Of a stretch of DNA of 34,889 nt, positions 1-7,574 are shown piece by piece. Both the position numbers and the translations under genes were made by a program. The notes under the pieces are model-generated. The model made no database searches. It was not told where the DNA came from and worked only from the letters and a program-made list of their open reading frames with translations. The DNA is from Clostridia bacterium (GTDB lineage Bacteria > Bacillota > Clostridia > Oscillospirales > Acutalibacteraceae). Position 1 is the stretch's first letter. The number at the start of each line of letters is the position of its first letter. The stretch spans positions 1 to 34,889 of the forward strand of contig JAFSYP010000076.1 of assembly GCA_017449935.1 (NCBI GenBank), in the 5' to 3' direction.

Positions 1-22
1 ATATATCAACAATTTCCGGCAT

Positions 23-65
23 AAAAAAGAAGAAGAACTACATTGTATCAAAATAGTTCTTCTTC
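23..65 (-). terminator. Rho-independent terminator of tRNA-Gly
   Basis: A perfect 12-bp inverted repeat (29-40 with 54-65) has a 13-nt loop and is followed, reading leftwards, by six T (plus-strand A at 23-28). It starts three bases after the tRNA CCA end, so it ends the tRNA transcript. Confidence 0.9.
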
Positions 66-67
66 CG

Positions 68-141
68 TGGAGCAGGCGACGGGAATCGAACCCGCGTAAT
101 CAGCTTGGGAAGCTGAGATTCTGCCATTAAACTACGCCTGC
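68..141 (-). tRNA. tRNA-Gly (anticodon CCC)
   Basis: The reverse strand folds as a 74-nt tRNA with encoded CCA at 68-70. The anticodon stem TCAGC/GCTGA encloses the 7-nt loop TTCCCAA, giving anticodon CCC, which reads GGG glycine codons. The T-arm has the usual GGTTCGAATCC form and the acceptor stem GCAGGCG pairs with CGCCTGC. It has its own promoter just upstream and a strong terminator just downstream, so it is a single-gene unit. Confidence 0.95.
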
Positions 142-157
142 GTATTCAGTTTGACTT

Positions 158-186
158 ATTATACACAATTCGGCGGACGATTGCAA
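158..186 (-). promoter_or_regulatory. Promoter of tRNA-Gly
   Basis: On the minus strand, TTGCAA (186-181) and TATAAT (163-158) are 17 nt apart. The expected start near 151 is about 10 nt before the mature tRNA 5' end. Confidence 0.8.
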
Positions 187-238
187 CCCTTTTTTTGATC
201 GTTCGGAAAGTTTTTCGGTTTTTCTGCGGCGGCGCGGG

Positions 239-271
239 AAAACGACCGCGGGCGTCCGGCGGACGCCCGCG
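239..271 (-). terminator. Candidate terminator after the GH16 pair
   Basis: An 11-bp GC-rich perfect inverted repeat (247-257 with 261-271, loop GGC) is followed leftwards by a short T-run (complement of 239-242). It lies about 100 bases past the stop of the first GH16 gene. The T-run is short, so termination is only probable. Nothing else is evident between 187 and 373. Confidence 0.5.
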
Positions 272-373
272 CCGAAAGGGAAGCTGTTTCTGCTTCCGGT
301 TTTGGATATATGGTTTTTGCGCCACAGTATACGGCGGCTCGCCGCGGAACGCTCGACATGCAGCACCGTGCGG

Positions 374-1309
374 TCAAGCGGCTTCTGTCGGCGCCAGATC
401 CTTATACTGGTACACGCGCACGTAATCCACGCGGAATTCCACCGGCCAGTTCCGCTTCGGCGTGTGCGTGATCTTGCCCGTACCGTGGCGGTCTGCGTCC
501 GCGACGCCGTCTTTGCCGGCGATCTCCACGCTGAGGATCAGATGCTCCGGGTTGTCCGAAACGCCGCCGGTCGATATGCGGTCGCACTCGACGTCGTTGA
601 TATAGAAGATATACTCGTCCTTGTTCCATTCAAGACCGTAGGTATTGTATTGCGTATAGGGGTCGTTCTGCAGGAAGAATTTGCCGATGGAGTCGCCCTT
701 GGAATCTGCGGCGTAGCCATCGTAATGGATGCCGCCGATCACGGCGTCCATGCCGCGCCAGTGATCCTTGTAGTACATCGACTCGAACACATCGACCTCC
801 GTGCCGTCGTCGCCGAAGCCGTCGACGTTGAACACGCCTTCGTTCATCATCCAGAAGGACGACCACAGGCCTGTCCCGGCCGGCAGGATGCAGCGCACCT
901 CAAAGTAGCCGTAGCACTGCTCGAACTTTCCGCGCGTATTGATCTCGCCCGTGTAGTAGCCGGGGAGGTACGGATCGAAGTTGATGTTGTCGTGCCACTT
1001 CTCGTAGTAGCGGTTCTCGAGCGGCGTGTCCAGGTATTCCGCGCGGATGACGAGATCGCCGTCCTCGACCGACACCATGTCCTCGTGCCAGTAGCCGCCT
1101 TTACGCATCGTTTCCCACCAGCTGTTGCCCCACTTGGACTTGTCCAGCGTGTCGCCGTCAAACTCGTCGCGCCACGTCAAGGTAAACTTGCTTCTGTCGA
1201 GCGTCTGCCCCTGCGGCGTGCGCGGCATATTCAGCCGCAGGCAAAGGTTCGGCGCAGCCGCCGTGACGAATGCCAGAAAGACGTACAGGATCTTTTTCAA
1301 GTGTTTCAT
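374..1309 (-). CDS. Exported glycoside hydrolase family 16 protein (beta-glucanase type)
   Basis: A 311-aa protein of the GH16 fold, a family of retaining endo-beta-glycanases acting on laminarin, lichenan, carrageenan and similar glycans. The catalytic signature ExDxxE is present as EVDVFE at residues 171-176 (nucleophile E171, acid/base E176). Residues around 45-60 (WRDEFDGDTLDKSKW) match the start of the GH16 beta-sandwich. A basic, hydrophobic N-terminus (residues 1-25) looks like a signal peptide or anchor without a clear lipobox, so it should act outside the membrane. The ATG follows a GGGAGGAG ribosome site inside the end of the upstream GH16 gene, three bases apart, so the two are translated from one message. 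The substrate cannot be read from sequence. Confidence 0.88.
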   Translation of the reverse strand: MKHLKKILYVFLAFVTAAAPNLCLRLNMPRTPQGQTLDRSKFTLTWRDEFDGDTLDKSKWGNSWWETMRKGGYWHEDMVSVEDGDLVIRAEYLDTPLENRYYEKWHDNINFDPYLPGYYTGEINTRGKFEQCYGYFEVRCILPAGTGLWSSFWMMNEGVFNVDGFGDDGTEVDVFESMYYKDHWRGMDAVIGGIHYDGYAADSKGDSIGKFFLQNDPYTQYNTYGLEWNKDEYIFYINDVECDRISTGGVSDNPEHLILSVEIAGKDGVADADRHGTGKITHTPKRNWPVEFRVDYVRVYQYKDLAPTEAA

Positions 1310-1312
1310 TTT

Positions 1313-2113
1313 TTATTGCTCCTCCCATATCTTGACCCAGTCTACCGCAAATTCCGCTGAGGCGCCGGGCTGCTGCTTGATTTTTTCGGGGATCTCCAGC
1401 GATACGATCACTTCTTCCGGGATCTGCGAAACGCCTTTGCCGAAGCTCGTGCGTCCCGACTCGACGCCGTCGATGTAGAAGATGTATTCGCTCTGCGTCC
1501 ATTTCAGACCGAACGTGTGGAACGAACCGTACAGATCGTCCACGTAGTATTTGCCGACACGGCAGCGGTCGATCCTGTCCTCCAGAACGTCCGTCCCGTT
1601 GCAGTAGACCGTGGACTTGACGGCGCTCGCCAGCCTGCCGGGGAAATACTTCGCCTCCATCGCCTCGAAAATGTCGATCTCCGCACCGCCGACGCCGCCG
1701 GCAGAGACCGCATGATCGTAGGACGTGCCGCACTGCAGCCAGAACGCGCTCCAGAAATCCTTGTCGCGGCAGCAGCGGCAGCAGATCTCAAAATAGCCGT
1801 TTTGGTATTTCTGCCGCAGAGCGACCATGCCGGCATACCAACCCGCGCCGTATGCGCCGTCCTCGAGATATTCGGCGCGCAGGATCAGCTTGCCGTCTTC
1901 GAGACGCACCTGGCTTTCCGCGTTGTAGCCCGCGCGGCGTTCGCCGAGGGCGCGGTGATACCACACGGACGTGTCCAGCGTATCGGCGTCGAATTCATCC
2001 TCGAACACGAGCGTATAGCCGTCGAGAGAGAGCTTTTCTCCCTTCGGCGCGACAGGGAAAAGCGCGTGCATCGCGCCGAGGATCACCATGATCCATGCGA
2101 TGATTTTTTGCAT
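1313..2113 (-). CDS. Second exported GH16 glycoside hydrolase
   Basis: A 266-aa GH16 protein and a tandem paralogue of the gene that follows it. The catalytic ExDxxE motif is EIDIFE at residues 145-150. The N-terminus (about residues 3-20) is hydrophobic and likely a signal anchor. I chose the ATG at 2113 because GGAGG lies 7 nt upstream; the frame stays open to 2158 but that start has no such site. It is clearly diverged from its neighbour. An odd feature is the cysteine group CCRCC at residues 111-115, unusual in an exported beta-sandwich enzyme and not seen in the paralogue. Function is inferred as beta-glycan cleavage with an unknown target. Confidence 0.86.
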   Translation of the reverse strand: MQKIIAWIMVILGAMHALFPVAPKGEKLSLDGYTLVFEDEFDADTLDTSVWYHRALGERRAGYNAESQVRLEDGKLILRAEYLEDGAYGAGWYAGMVALRQKYQNGYFEICCRCCRDKDFWSAFWLQCGTSYDHAVSAGGVGGAEIDIFEAMEAKYFPGRLASAVKSTVYCNGTDVLEDRIDRCRVGKYYVDDLYGSFHTFGLKWTQSEYIFYIDGVESGRTSFGKGVSQIPEEVIVSLEIPEKIKQQPGASAEFAVDWVKIWEEQ

Positions 2114-2171
2114 AGTACCGCCTCCGTTGTTTGATGATTGCATACCGGCGTTCAACATGAACAGCGCGCCG

Positions 2172-2741
2172 TTACGGCAGGATTTGCCGCGGGTCGCCGC
2201 GTCGAACCAGAAACGCGGTCCGGCCGAGCTTCAGGATCGGCGTATCGTGGCGTAGAGAATCGGAGAACACGCGATCGAACGTGCAGTCCGGAAACGATTC
2301 CCCGAGACGGCGCACCTTTTCCGTGTTTTTGCAGACGCGGCCGCGTACGACGCCGGTTTTCGGATCGACGTCCGTGGCGATCAGGTGCGTGACGCCGAGC
2401 TTTTCGCAGATCGGGCGCAGCAGGAACTCCGGCGAAGCCGAGCACACGACGACGTCGCGCGCGCGGTCGCGCCGCAGGAAATAGGAAAATGTTTTGTGCA
2501 CACGCTTTTCGGCAAACCTTTGCGCCAGACGCGGCGCGTTCAGCGCGCGCATATAGCAGTGGATGCTGCAATTCCGTGCGAGAAAATCGCAGATCCCCAA
2601 AAGATAGCACAGCCCGCCGATCAGCTGGAACGGCAGGAACAGCACGATATACGGCCGCCGTACCAGGCAGAACAGCCAGAACGCCGACCCGGTGTCGCCG
2701 GGGCAGATCGTTCCGTCGTAATCATACAGATCCGCGATCAT
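2172..2741 (-). CDS. HAD-superfamily subfamily IB phosphatase (phosphoserine phosphatase-like)
   Basis: A 189-aa HAD hydrolase. Motif I is DYDGT (residues 7-11, nucleophile D7, acid/base D9), motif II is the serine in CSAS (S101), motif III is probably K142, and motif IV is SDSLRHD (D161, D166). The cap insertion (about residues 15-90) carries hydrophobic stretches typical of the IB subfamily that includes phosphoserine phosphatase and SerB-like lipid or sugar phosphatases. The actual phosphomonoester is unknown. The start is the ATG at 2741; a TTG four codons upstream is possible and both have weak ribosome sites. It lies between the GH16 pair and the fucosidase on the same strand, but link to glycan use is only positional. 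Confidence 0.8.
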   Translation of the reverse strand: MIADLYDYDGTICPGDTGSAFWLFCLVRRPYIVLFLPFQLIGGLCYLLGICDFLARNCSIHCYMRALNAPRLAQRFAEKRVHKTFSYFLRRDRARDVVVCSASPEFLLRPICEKLGVTHLIATDVDPKTGVVRGRVCKNTEKVRRLGESFPDCTFDRVFSDSLRHDTPILKLGRTAFLVRRGDPRQILP

Positions 2742-2792
2742 CCTATCACCCAAAAGCGCCGAAGACGACGCGTGTTCGCCTCCGGCGTAAAT

Positions 2793-4088
2793 TCACAGTA
2801 TTTTCGTATCGGCAGGACGTCCCTCATGCAGCGGCGGCAGATAGGACGCAAAGCGATACTGCGGCGTTTCGTCGAATTCGATCTTGACGATCGGCACGTT
2901 CAGGATCGGGTCCGGGTTTTCCTGCGGAACATTTTTCAGCAGGATGCGCGCGCCCTTGTGCTCGAATTCCAGCGGCGTGCCGTCCATGAGCGACACGGCG
3001 CGCGGCGCGGTAGCGAAGCCGCCCAGCGCCATTTGTCCTTTGTACGGAGACCAGATCTTGTTCCACATGTAGACGGTGTTCCCCTTCGTGGAGGAACGCG
3101 AAACGCCGTTCGCCTGATTCCGGTTGCCCTCTGTCTTCTCGAGCTTACCGTATACGGCCTCGCCGTTGACGGCGAGCCACCGGCCGACCTTCGTCAGCGG
3201 TTCGACGACCTCCTGCGGGACGGAACCGTCCGGCATGGGGCCGAAGTTCAGCAGCAGGTTGCCGCCGCGCTCGCAGCACGTTTGCAGCATCCCCAGAATG
3301 CGCTGCGGCGTGTAGCTGTACGGCGCCGCCTGCGCAGAGTCGATATAGCCCCAACTGATGCCGTTGAAGGTCATGCAGGCCTCCCAATCTCGGTCGGCGG
3401 GCGTCAAATGCTCCTCCGGCGTGCCGAAATCCTCCGGGATACGGCTGCGGTCGTTGATGATGATATGCGGCTGGAGCGAGCGCAGATACTGATTGCGCTC
3501 GAGCGAATCCCAACCCTCCCAGTGCTGCATCGGGAGCGCGACGTCGTACCAGAGGACGTCGATCTTACCGTACTGCGTGAGCAGCTCTTCGTTCAGATCG
3601 CGGATGTACTTGGTGAAGCGCAGGCGCGCCTCGTCGCCATACGCGCACCGTCCGCCGTCGGGGTGGTGCCAGTCCATGAGAGAGGAGTAGAAGCCGATCT
3701 TCAGATCGTATTCCCGGCAGGCTTCCACGAATTCCTTCACGATGTCGCGGTGCGGGCCGTAGTTGACGGAATTGAACGGGTTCGCTTTGGAATCCCAAAG
3801 GCTGAAGCCCTCGTGATGCCGCGTCGTCAGCACCATATATTTCGCGCCGGCCTTCTTCGCCAGCGCCGCCCATTCGCGGCAGCAGCCTTCCTTCGGCGCG
3901 AAGGAGTCCGCCAGCTTCTCGTACTCGTCGACGGGGATATTTTCGCAGGCCTGCACCCATTCGTTGCGGCCGACCTGCGCATACAGTCCGTAGTGGACGA
4001 AAATACCGAAGCGCGCTTCGCGCCACCAGCGCATCCGTTCATCGCGCGTGGCGGCGATCTGTTCGAGGTATTCGGGCATCGAGAGCAT
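2793..4088 (-). CDS. Alpha-L-fucosidase, GH29, cytoplasmic
   Basis: A 431-aa GH29 alpha-L-fucosidase, which releases terminal L-fucose with retention. The N-terminal (beta/alpha)8 barrel is recognisable from the family pattern RFGIFVHYGLY (26-36), TTRHHEGFSLWDS (88-100, active-site His pair) and IDVLWYD (176-182, with D182 the expected nucleophile). No signal peptide is present, so it probably acts on imported fucosylated oligosaccharides. The start at 4088 has GGAGG upstream; the frame extends to 4178 but without a site. It is transcribed from its own promoter at 4123-4151. Together with the exported GH16 pair it suggests scavenging of host or plant glycans, though no transporter is in view. 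Confidence 0.9.
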   Translation of the reverse strand: MLSMPEYLEQIAATRDERMRWWREARFGIFVHYGLYAQVGRNEWVQACENIPVDEYEKLADSFAPKEGCCREWAALAKKAGAKYMVLTTRHHEGFSLWDSKANPFNSVNYGPHRDIVKEFVEACREYDLKIGFYSSLMDWHHPDGGRCAYGDEARLRFTKYIRDLNEELLTQYGKIDVLWYDVALPMQHWEGWDSLERNQYLRSLQPHIIINDRSRIPEDFGTPEEHLTPADRDWEACMTFNGISWGYIDSAQAAPYSYTPQRILGMLQTCCERGGNLLLNFGPMPDGSVPQEVVEPLTKVGRWLAVNGEAVYGKLEKTEGNRNQANGVSRSSTKGNTVYMWNKIWSPYKGQMALGGFATAPRAVSLMDGTPLEFEHKGARILLKNVPQENPDPILNVPIVKIEFDETPQYRFASYLPPLHEGRPADTKIL

Positions 4089-4122
4089 AAAGAAGCCTCC
4101 CTTTCTGCGTTGCGATACGTTC

Positions 4123-4151
4123 ATTGTAGCGGCTTTTCGGCAGAAAGTCAA
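4123..4151 (-). promoter_or_regulatory. Promoter of the fucosidase gene
   Basis: On the minus strand TTGACT (4151-4146) and TACAAT (4128-4123) are 17 nt apart. The start would fall near 4116, about 28 nt before the ATG. It lies downstream of the terminator at 4205-4257, so fucosidase expression does not depend on the upstream RNA unit. Confidence 0.75.
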
Positions 4152-4204
4152 TAGGACGCCCATATACAGGACGTCCATAATATATCATAATATATAAGGT
4201 ATAC

Positions 4205-4458
4205 AAAAAAGCAGTACTGTCAGACGCCGGGACGATGGTATCGGACAGAACTGCTTTCGATCATTCACTTTTGACGCGAAACCCTCCTTTCGGACAGTGT
4301 CGGTTGTATTCACTTCGCCGAAGCGAAGGGGGGATGCATCTGCCGCGGACGGAGGGGTAACCGCCCGCGGCTTAAAAATACTCCGGCGCAGAGAAAGGGA
4401 CTGTGTTTTGTGGAGAAAAACAGATCCGCCGGAGGTGAAGCGCCGCAGCGCTTTCAAC
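4205..4458 (-). ncRNA. Candidate structured non-coding RNA, about 254 nt, own promoter and terminator
   Basis: Reading leftwards from an expected start at 4458 there are successive hairpins: 4438-4453 (6 bp, tetraloop); 4381-4388 with 4427-4434 (8 bp); 4342-4352 with 4361-4371 (11 bp including one wobble); 4313-4318 with 4323-4328 (6 bp closing a UUCG tetraloop); a 5-bp CGAAA/TTTCG stem around 4280-4295 with loop GGAGGG; and the terminator 4208-4221 with 4244-4257 followed by T6. The third stem has a G-U pair only on this strand (A-C on the other), and the stable C(UUCG)G loop also exists only on this strand, so the transcribed strand is well supported. No frame in it looks like a protein. 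It does not match the motifs I know for RNase P RNA, SRP RNA, 6S RNA or tmRNA. Confidence 0.65.
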
Positions 4459-4464
4459 AATTTA

Positions 4465-4493
4465 AGTATAGCGGAATAGTTTTTAAGATACAA
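4465..4493 (-). promoter_or_regulatory. Promoter of the structured RNA
   Basis: On the minus strand TTGTAT (4493-4488) and TATACT (4470-4465) are separated by 17 nt, with the first G after the -10 box at 4458. It is back to back with the dnaA promoter about 75 bases away. Confidence 0.65.
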
Positions 4494-4568
4494 GAGATAA
4501 CTCTTTAAGATTTGTTTAAGAATTCAACCGATAGATATTTTAGGAATGGCACCCACTATATAAAGAAG

Positions 4569-4597
4569 TTGAAAACAAGCGTTCGGTGTGGTATAAT
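4569..4597 (+). promoter_or_regulatory. Promoter of the dnaA operon
   Basis: TTGAAA (4569-4574) and the consensus TATAAT (4592-4597) are 17 nt apart. The start near 4604 leaves a leader of about 65 nt before the dnaA ATG. Confidence 0.85.
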
Positions 4598-4668
4598 GAA
4601 TGACGTTATTATGGGTATTTGTCTGTGCCTTTCATGCGCACATTCGGTTGTGTAAAGGGGAAAAGGAA

Positions 4669-5979
4669 ATGAATTCGTTAACAGAATTATGGGAGGCCGT
4701 TTCACGGGTACTTCAAAGCGAAGTAAACGACATTATTTACAAGGTTTGGCTTCAGGATCTGGAATTGACGGAATTCGACGGCAGCACCGTGACGCTTTCG
4801 ACTGTGGAGTTCAAGCGCCCGACTGTGGAAAAGAAGTTCGGCGGCGTGCTGCACGACGCTTTTGAGAAGGCGATCGGGTTTTCGGTCGAGGTCCGTCTGG
4901 TGAGCGCGCAGGCGCAAATGGAAACGCGCTCGATCGAAGAAGTGGAAAAGAGCTTCCACGAGGACAATACGTTCCAGACGTTCGTCGTCGGCTCGTCCAA
5001 TAAGTTCGCCCACGCGGCGGCGCAGGCCGTGGCTGCCAATCCCGGCGGCGCGTACAATCCGCTGTTCATCTACGGGCGCTCAGGTCTGGGCAAGACGCAT
5101 CTGCTCAACGCCATCGCACATGACATCCGGCAGAACAGACCGAATGCGAACGTCCTGTTCACACAGGGGGAGACGTTCACCAATGAGATTGTCCGCGGCA
5201 TCGGGATCGGCCAGAGCGCGATGACCGCTCTGCATGAGAAATACCGCACGGCGGATGTGCTGCTGGTGGACGATATCCAGTTCATCGCGGGCAAGGCTGC
5301 GACGGAAGAGGAGTTTTTCCATACCTTCAATTCCATCACGCAGGCGGGCAATCAGATCGTGCTCACGTCCGACCGCCCGCCCAAGGAGATCGAGACGCTG
5401 GAGGATCGGCTGCGCACCCGCTTTGAGATGGGCCTGATCGCGGACATCCAGCCGCCGGATATCGAAACGCGCATGGCGATCGTCAAGCGCAAGGCGCAGG
5501 CGCTCGATCTGACGCTGTCCGACGACGTCGTACAGTTTATTGCGGACAAGATCAAAAACAACGTGCGTCAGCTGGAAGGCGCCGTCAAGAAGATCAAGGC
5601 AGTCGTGACGATCCACGGGACCACGCCCAATATGACGACCGTGCAGGCGGCCATCAAGGATATCCTTAACGAGGACCGTCCGGAAACGGTGACAGTCGAG
5701 CGGATCATCGACGAAACGGCGCGCACCTTCAACGCCAACGCCGCCGACCTGCGCTCCAAGAAGCGCGACGCGCAGACGTCGCGGATGCGCATGATCGCCA
5801 TGTATGTCATCAGCGATCTGACCGGCATGTCCACAAAGGCGATCGGACAGGCGTTCGGCGGGCGCGATCATTCCACTGTGGTCCACGCGCTGCGCGAGAT
5901 CAAGCGGCAGATGGAAAAGGATTCTTCTCTGCGTGCGACGGTGGCAAACATTTCCAAGAACGTACAGGAATCTGACTGA
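4669..5979 (+). CDS. dnaA: Chromosomal replication initiator protein DnaA
   Basis: A 436-aa DnaA, the AAA+ ATPase that binds DnaA boxes and opens oriC. Domain I spans about residues 1-75, a short linker 76-100, the AAA+ core about 100-320 with Walker A GRSGLGKTH (136-144) and Walker B VDDIQF (D201, D202), and the C-terminal domain IV with the signature GGRDHSTVVHALREI. The start is the ATG at 4669 with AAGGGGAAAAGG upstream; an upstream ATG at 4600 lacks a ribosome site. Unusually, the gene is not followed by dnaN/recF/gyrB but by ftsY 18 nt later. Length and motifs are normal. Confidence 0.97.
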   Translation: MNSLTELWEAVSRVLQSEVNDIIYKVWLQDLELTEFDGSTVTLSTVEFKRPTVEKKFGGVLHDAFEKAIGFSVEVRLVSAQAQMETRSIEEVEKSFHEDNTFQTFVVGSSNKFAHAAAQAVAANPGGAYNPLFIYGRSGLGKTHLLNAIAHDIRQNRPNANVLFTQGETFTNEIVRGIGIGQSAMTALHEKYRTADVLLVDDIQFIAGKAATEEEFFHTFNSITQAGNQIVLTSDRPPKEIETLEDRLRTRFEMGLIADIQPPDIETRMAIVKRKAQALDLTLSDDVVQFIADKIKNNVRQLEGAVKKIKAVVTIHGTTPNMTTVQAAIKDILNEDRPETVTVERIIDETARTFNANAADLRSKKRDAQTSRMRMIAMYVISDLTGMSTKAIGQAFGGRDHSTVVHALREIKRQMEKDSSLRATVANISKNVQESD

Positions 5980-5997
5980 TAATCAAGGAGAAAAGTC

Positions 5998-6969
5998 ATG
6001 GGGCTTTTTCAAAAAATCAACAGCGGACTGAAAAAAACACGCGAGAATATGTCCGCAGCCATCGATACCATGCTTTACGGCAAGGTGGAGATCGACGATA
6101 CCTTCTTCGACGACCTGGAAGAAGTGCTGGTCATGGGCGACGTGGGCATCTACACGGCCGAGGAGATCGTGACGCAGCTGCGTGAACGCGCGCAGAAAGA
6201 GAATCTGCGCACGGCCGAAAAGGTCAAGCGCGCGATCCAGGAGATCGTGGCGGCCATGCTGTCCGGCGGAGAAGAGATGAGTCTCATCACGATGCCGTCG
6301 ATCATCCTTGTCATCGGCGTCAACGGCGTGGGCAAGACGACCAGCATCGGCAAGCTCGCCGCATATTACAAATCGGAAGGAAAAAAGGTGATCCTTGCCG
6401 CGGCAGATACCTTCCGCGCGGCCGCGATCGAGCAGCTTCAGGAGTGGGCGGACCGTGCCGGCGTCGATATGATCAAGCATAAAGAGGGCGCCGATCCGGC
6501 GGCTGTGGTGTTCGACAGCATCGCGGCGGGCAAGGCGCGTAATGCGGACATCATCATCGTGGATACCGCAGGCCGCCTCCACAACAAGAAACACCTGATG
6601 GAAGAGCTTGCCAAGATCTACCGCGTGATCGACCGCGAGCTGCCGTATGCCGACCGCGAGGTGCTGCTGGTGCTGGACGCTACGACGGGACAGAACGCCG
6701 TCAATCAGGCGCGCGAGTTCATGGGCGTTGCGGAGATCACCGGTATTATCCTTACAAAACTCGACGGCACGGCGCGCGGCGGTGTGGTGCTGAATATCAA
6801 GAACGATCTCAAGGTCCCGGTGAAGTTCATCGGTGTGGGCGAAAAGCTCGACGACCTGCAGCCCTTCAGCCCGCAGGCGTTCGCGCAGAGCTTGTTCGAC
6901 GTGGATATGCTCGACCCGAGCCAGGAGAACAGACCGGCGCCTCTGGAAGAGGTTGACGAAATCGTATGA
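5998..6969 (+). CDS. ftsY: Signal recognition particle receptor FtsY
   Basis: A 323-aa SRP GTPase that docks SRP-ribosome complexes at the membrane for co-translational insertion. The NG domain fills nearly the whole protein: N domain about 1-100, G1 loop GVNGVGKTT (107-115), then AADTFRAAAIEQL, the DTAGR loop, TKLDGTARGG and the closing GVGEKLDDLQPF. The long acidic A domain of the E. coli protein is absent, as usual in Firmicutes. GGAGAA lies 8 nt before the ATG. Its last codons overlap the next gene by 4 nt (ATGA). Confidence 0.97.
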   Translation: MGLFQKINSGLKKTRENMSAAIDTMLYGKVEIDDTFFDDLEEVLVMGDVGIYTAEEIVTQLRERAQKENLRTAEKVKRAIQEIVAAMLSGGEEMSLITMPSIILVIGVNGVGKTTSIGKLAAYYKSEGKKVILAAADTFRAAAIEQLQEWADRAGVDMIKHKEGADPAAVVFDSIAAGKARNADIIIVDTAGRLHNKKHLMEELAKIYRVIDRELPYADREVLLVLDATTGQNAVNQAREFMGVAEITGIILTKLDGTARGGVVLNIKNDLKVPVKFIGVGEKLDDLQPFSPQAFAQSLFDVDMLDPSQENRPAPLEEVDEIV

Positions 6970-7574
6970 ATTTCATTTTAGCGACCCATAATCTGAAAAA
7001 GCGCGAAGAGCTTGCGCGGATCCTTGCGCCGCTGGGCGTCCGTGTTCTCACGGCCGAGGAGGCCGGCGTGACGCTCACGGACGTGGAGGAGACCGGCACG
7101 ACCTTTGAGGAAAACGCCGTACTCAAAGCCGAGAGCGGCTGCCGCGAGAGCGGGATGCCGTGCGTCGCGGACGACTCCGGACTGGAGGTCGACGCGCTGG
7201 GCGGCGCGCCGGGCGTTTACTCCGCACGCTATGCCGGCGCGCACGGAAACGACGGAAAGAACATCGACAAGCTCCTGGATGCGCTGCGGGACGTGCCGCG
7301 GGAGGCGCGGGGCGCGCGGTTCGTTTGTACGGTGTGCTGCGCATTTCCGGACGGCACGCGGATCGTGACGCGCGGTGTGTGCGGCGGTTCGATCGCCTTT
7401 GCGCGCAGCGGTGACGGCGGCTTCGGGTACGATCCGGTGTTCCTGCCGGACGACGCGCTGGGACAGTCGATGGCGTCGCTGTCCGACGCGCAGAAGGATG
7501 CGATCAGCCATCGCAGACGCGCGCTGGAAAAGCTCGCACAGAAACTTCGGGAGAAAGGGATCGGAAACGCATGA
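6966..7574 (+). CDS. rdgB: XTP/dITP diphosphatase (RdgB/HAM1 family)
   Basis: A 202-aa enzyme that hydrolyses non-canonical purine triphosphates (dITP, XTP) to the monophosphate and pyrophosphate, keeping them out of DNA and RNA. The family start ILATHNLKK (residues 4-12) gives the T-x-N-x-x-K nucleotide site, FEENAVLKA lies at 47-55, and VADDSGLEVDALGG at 67-80 contains the general base D70. The C-terminal SHRRRALEKL segment is also characteristic. Start and stop overlap both neighbours by 4 nt, so it is translationally coupled inside the dnaA operon. Confidence 0.95.
   Translation: MNFILATHNLKKREELARILAPLGVRVLTAEEAGVTLTDVEETGTTFEENAVLKAESGCRESGMPCVADDSGLEVDALGGAPGVYSARYAGAHGNDGKNIDKLLDALRDVPREARGARFVCTVCCAFPDGTRIVTRGVCGGSIAFARSGDGGFGYDPVFLPDDALGQSMASLSDAQKDAISHRRRALEKLAQKLREKGIGNA

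Larger units (their letters stand above)
4459..4668 (+). other. AT-rich dnaA upstream region, possible replication origin
   Basis: The interval is markedly more AT-rich than its surroundings and sits where gene direction switches from leftward to rightward, next to dnaA, as is usual for a bacterial oriC. DnaA boxes are weak: the best match is TGTGGAGAA at 4409-4417, one mismatch from TGTGGATAA and just outside this interval; others differ at two positions. I see no box cluster, so an origin here is only a hypothesis. Confidence 0.25.

Noticed and set aside
2385-4154. Long plus-strand open frame (589 codons) opposite the HAD and fucosidase genes
   Set aside because: Arg/Val/Asp/His-rich composition with no motif, fully antisense to two recognisable enzymes; typical of GC-rich mirror frames.
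4270-4300. Resemblance of GGAGGGTTTCGCG to a T-box (AGGGTGGNACCGCG)
   Set aside because: Several positions differ, there is no stem I specifier architecture I can see, the terminator does not sequester it, and the downstream gene is a fucosidase with its own promoter.
4205-4458. 6S RNA as identity of the structured transcript
   Set aside because: 6S RNA is one long hairpin with a central bubble and closing stem; here the folds are separate local hairpins and the ends do not pair.
4185-4493. 102-codon minus-strand frame through the structured RNA
   Set aside because: Starts in the promoter region upstream of the predicted transcription start, runs through hairpins and terminator, and resembles no protein.
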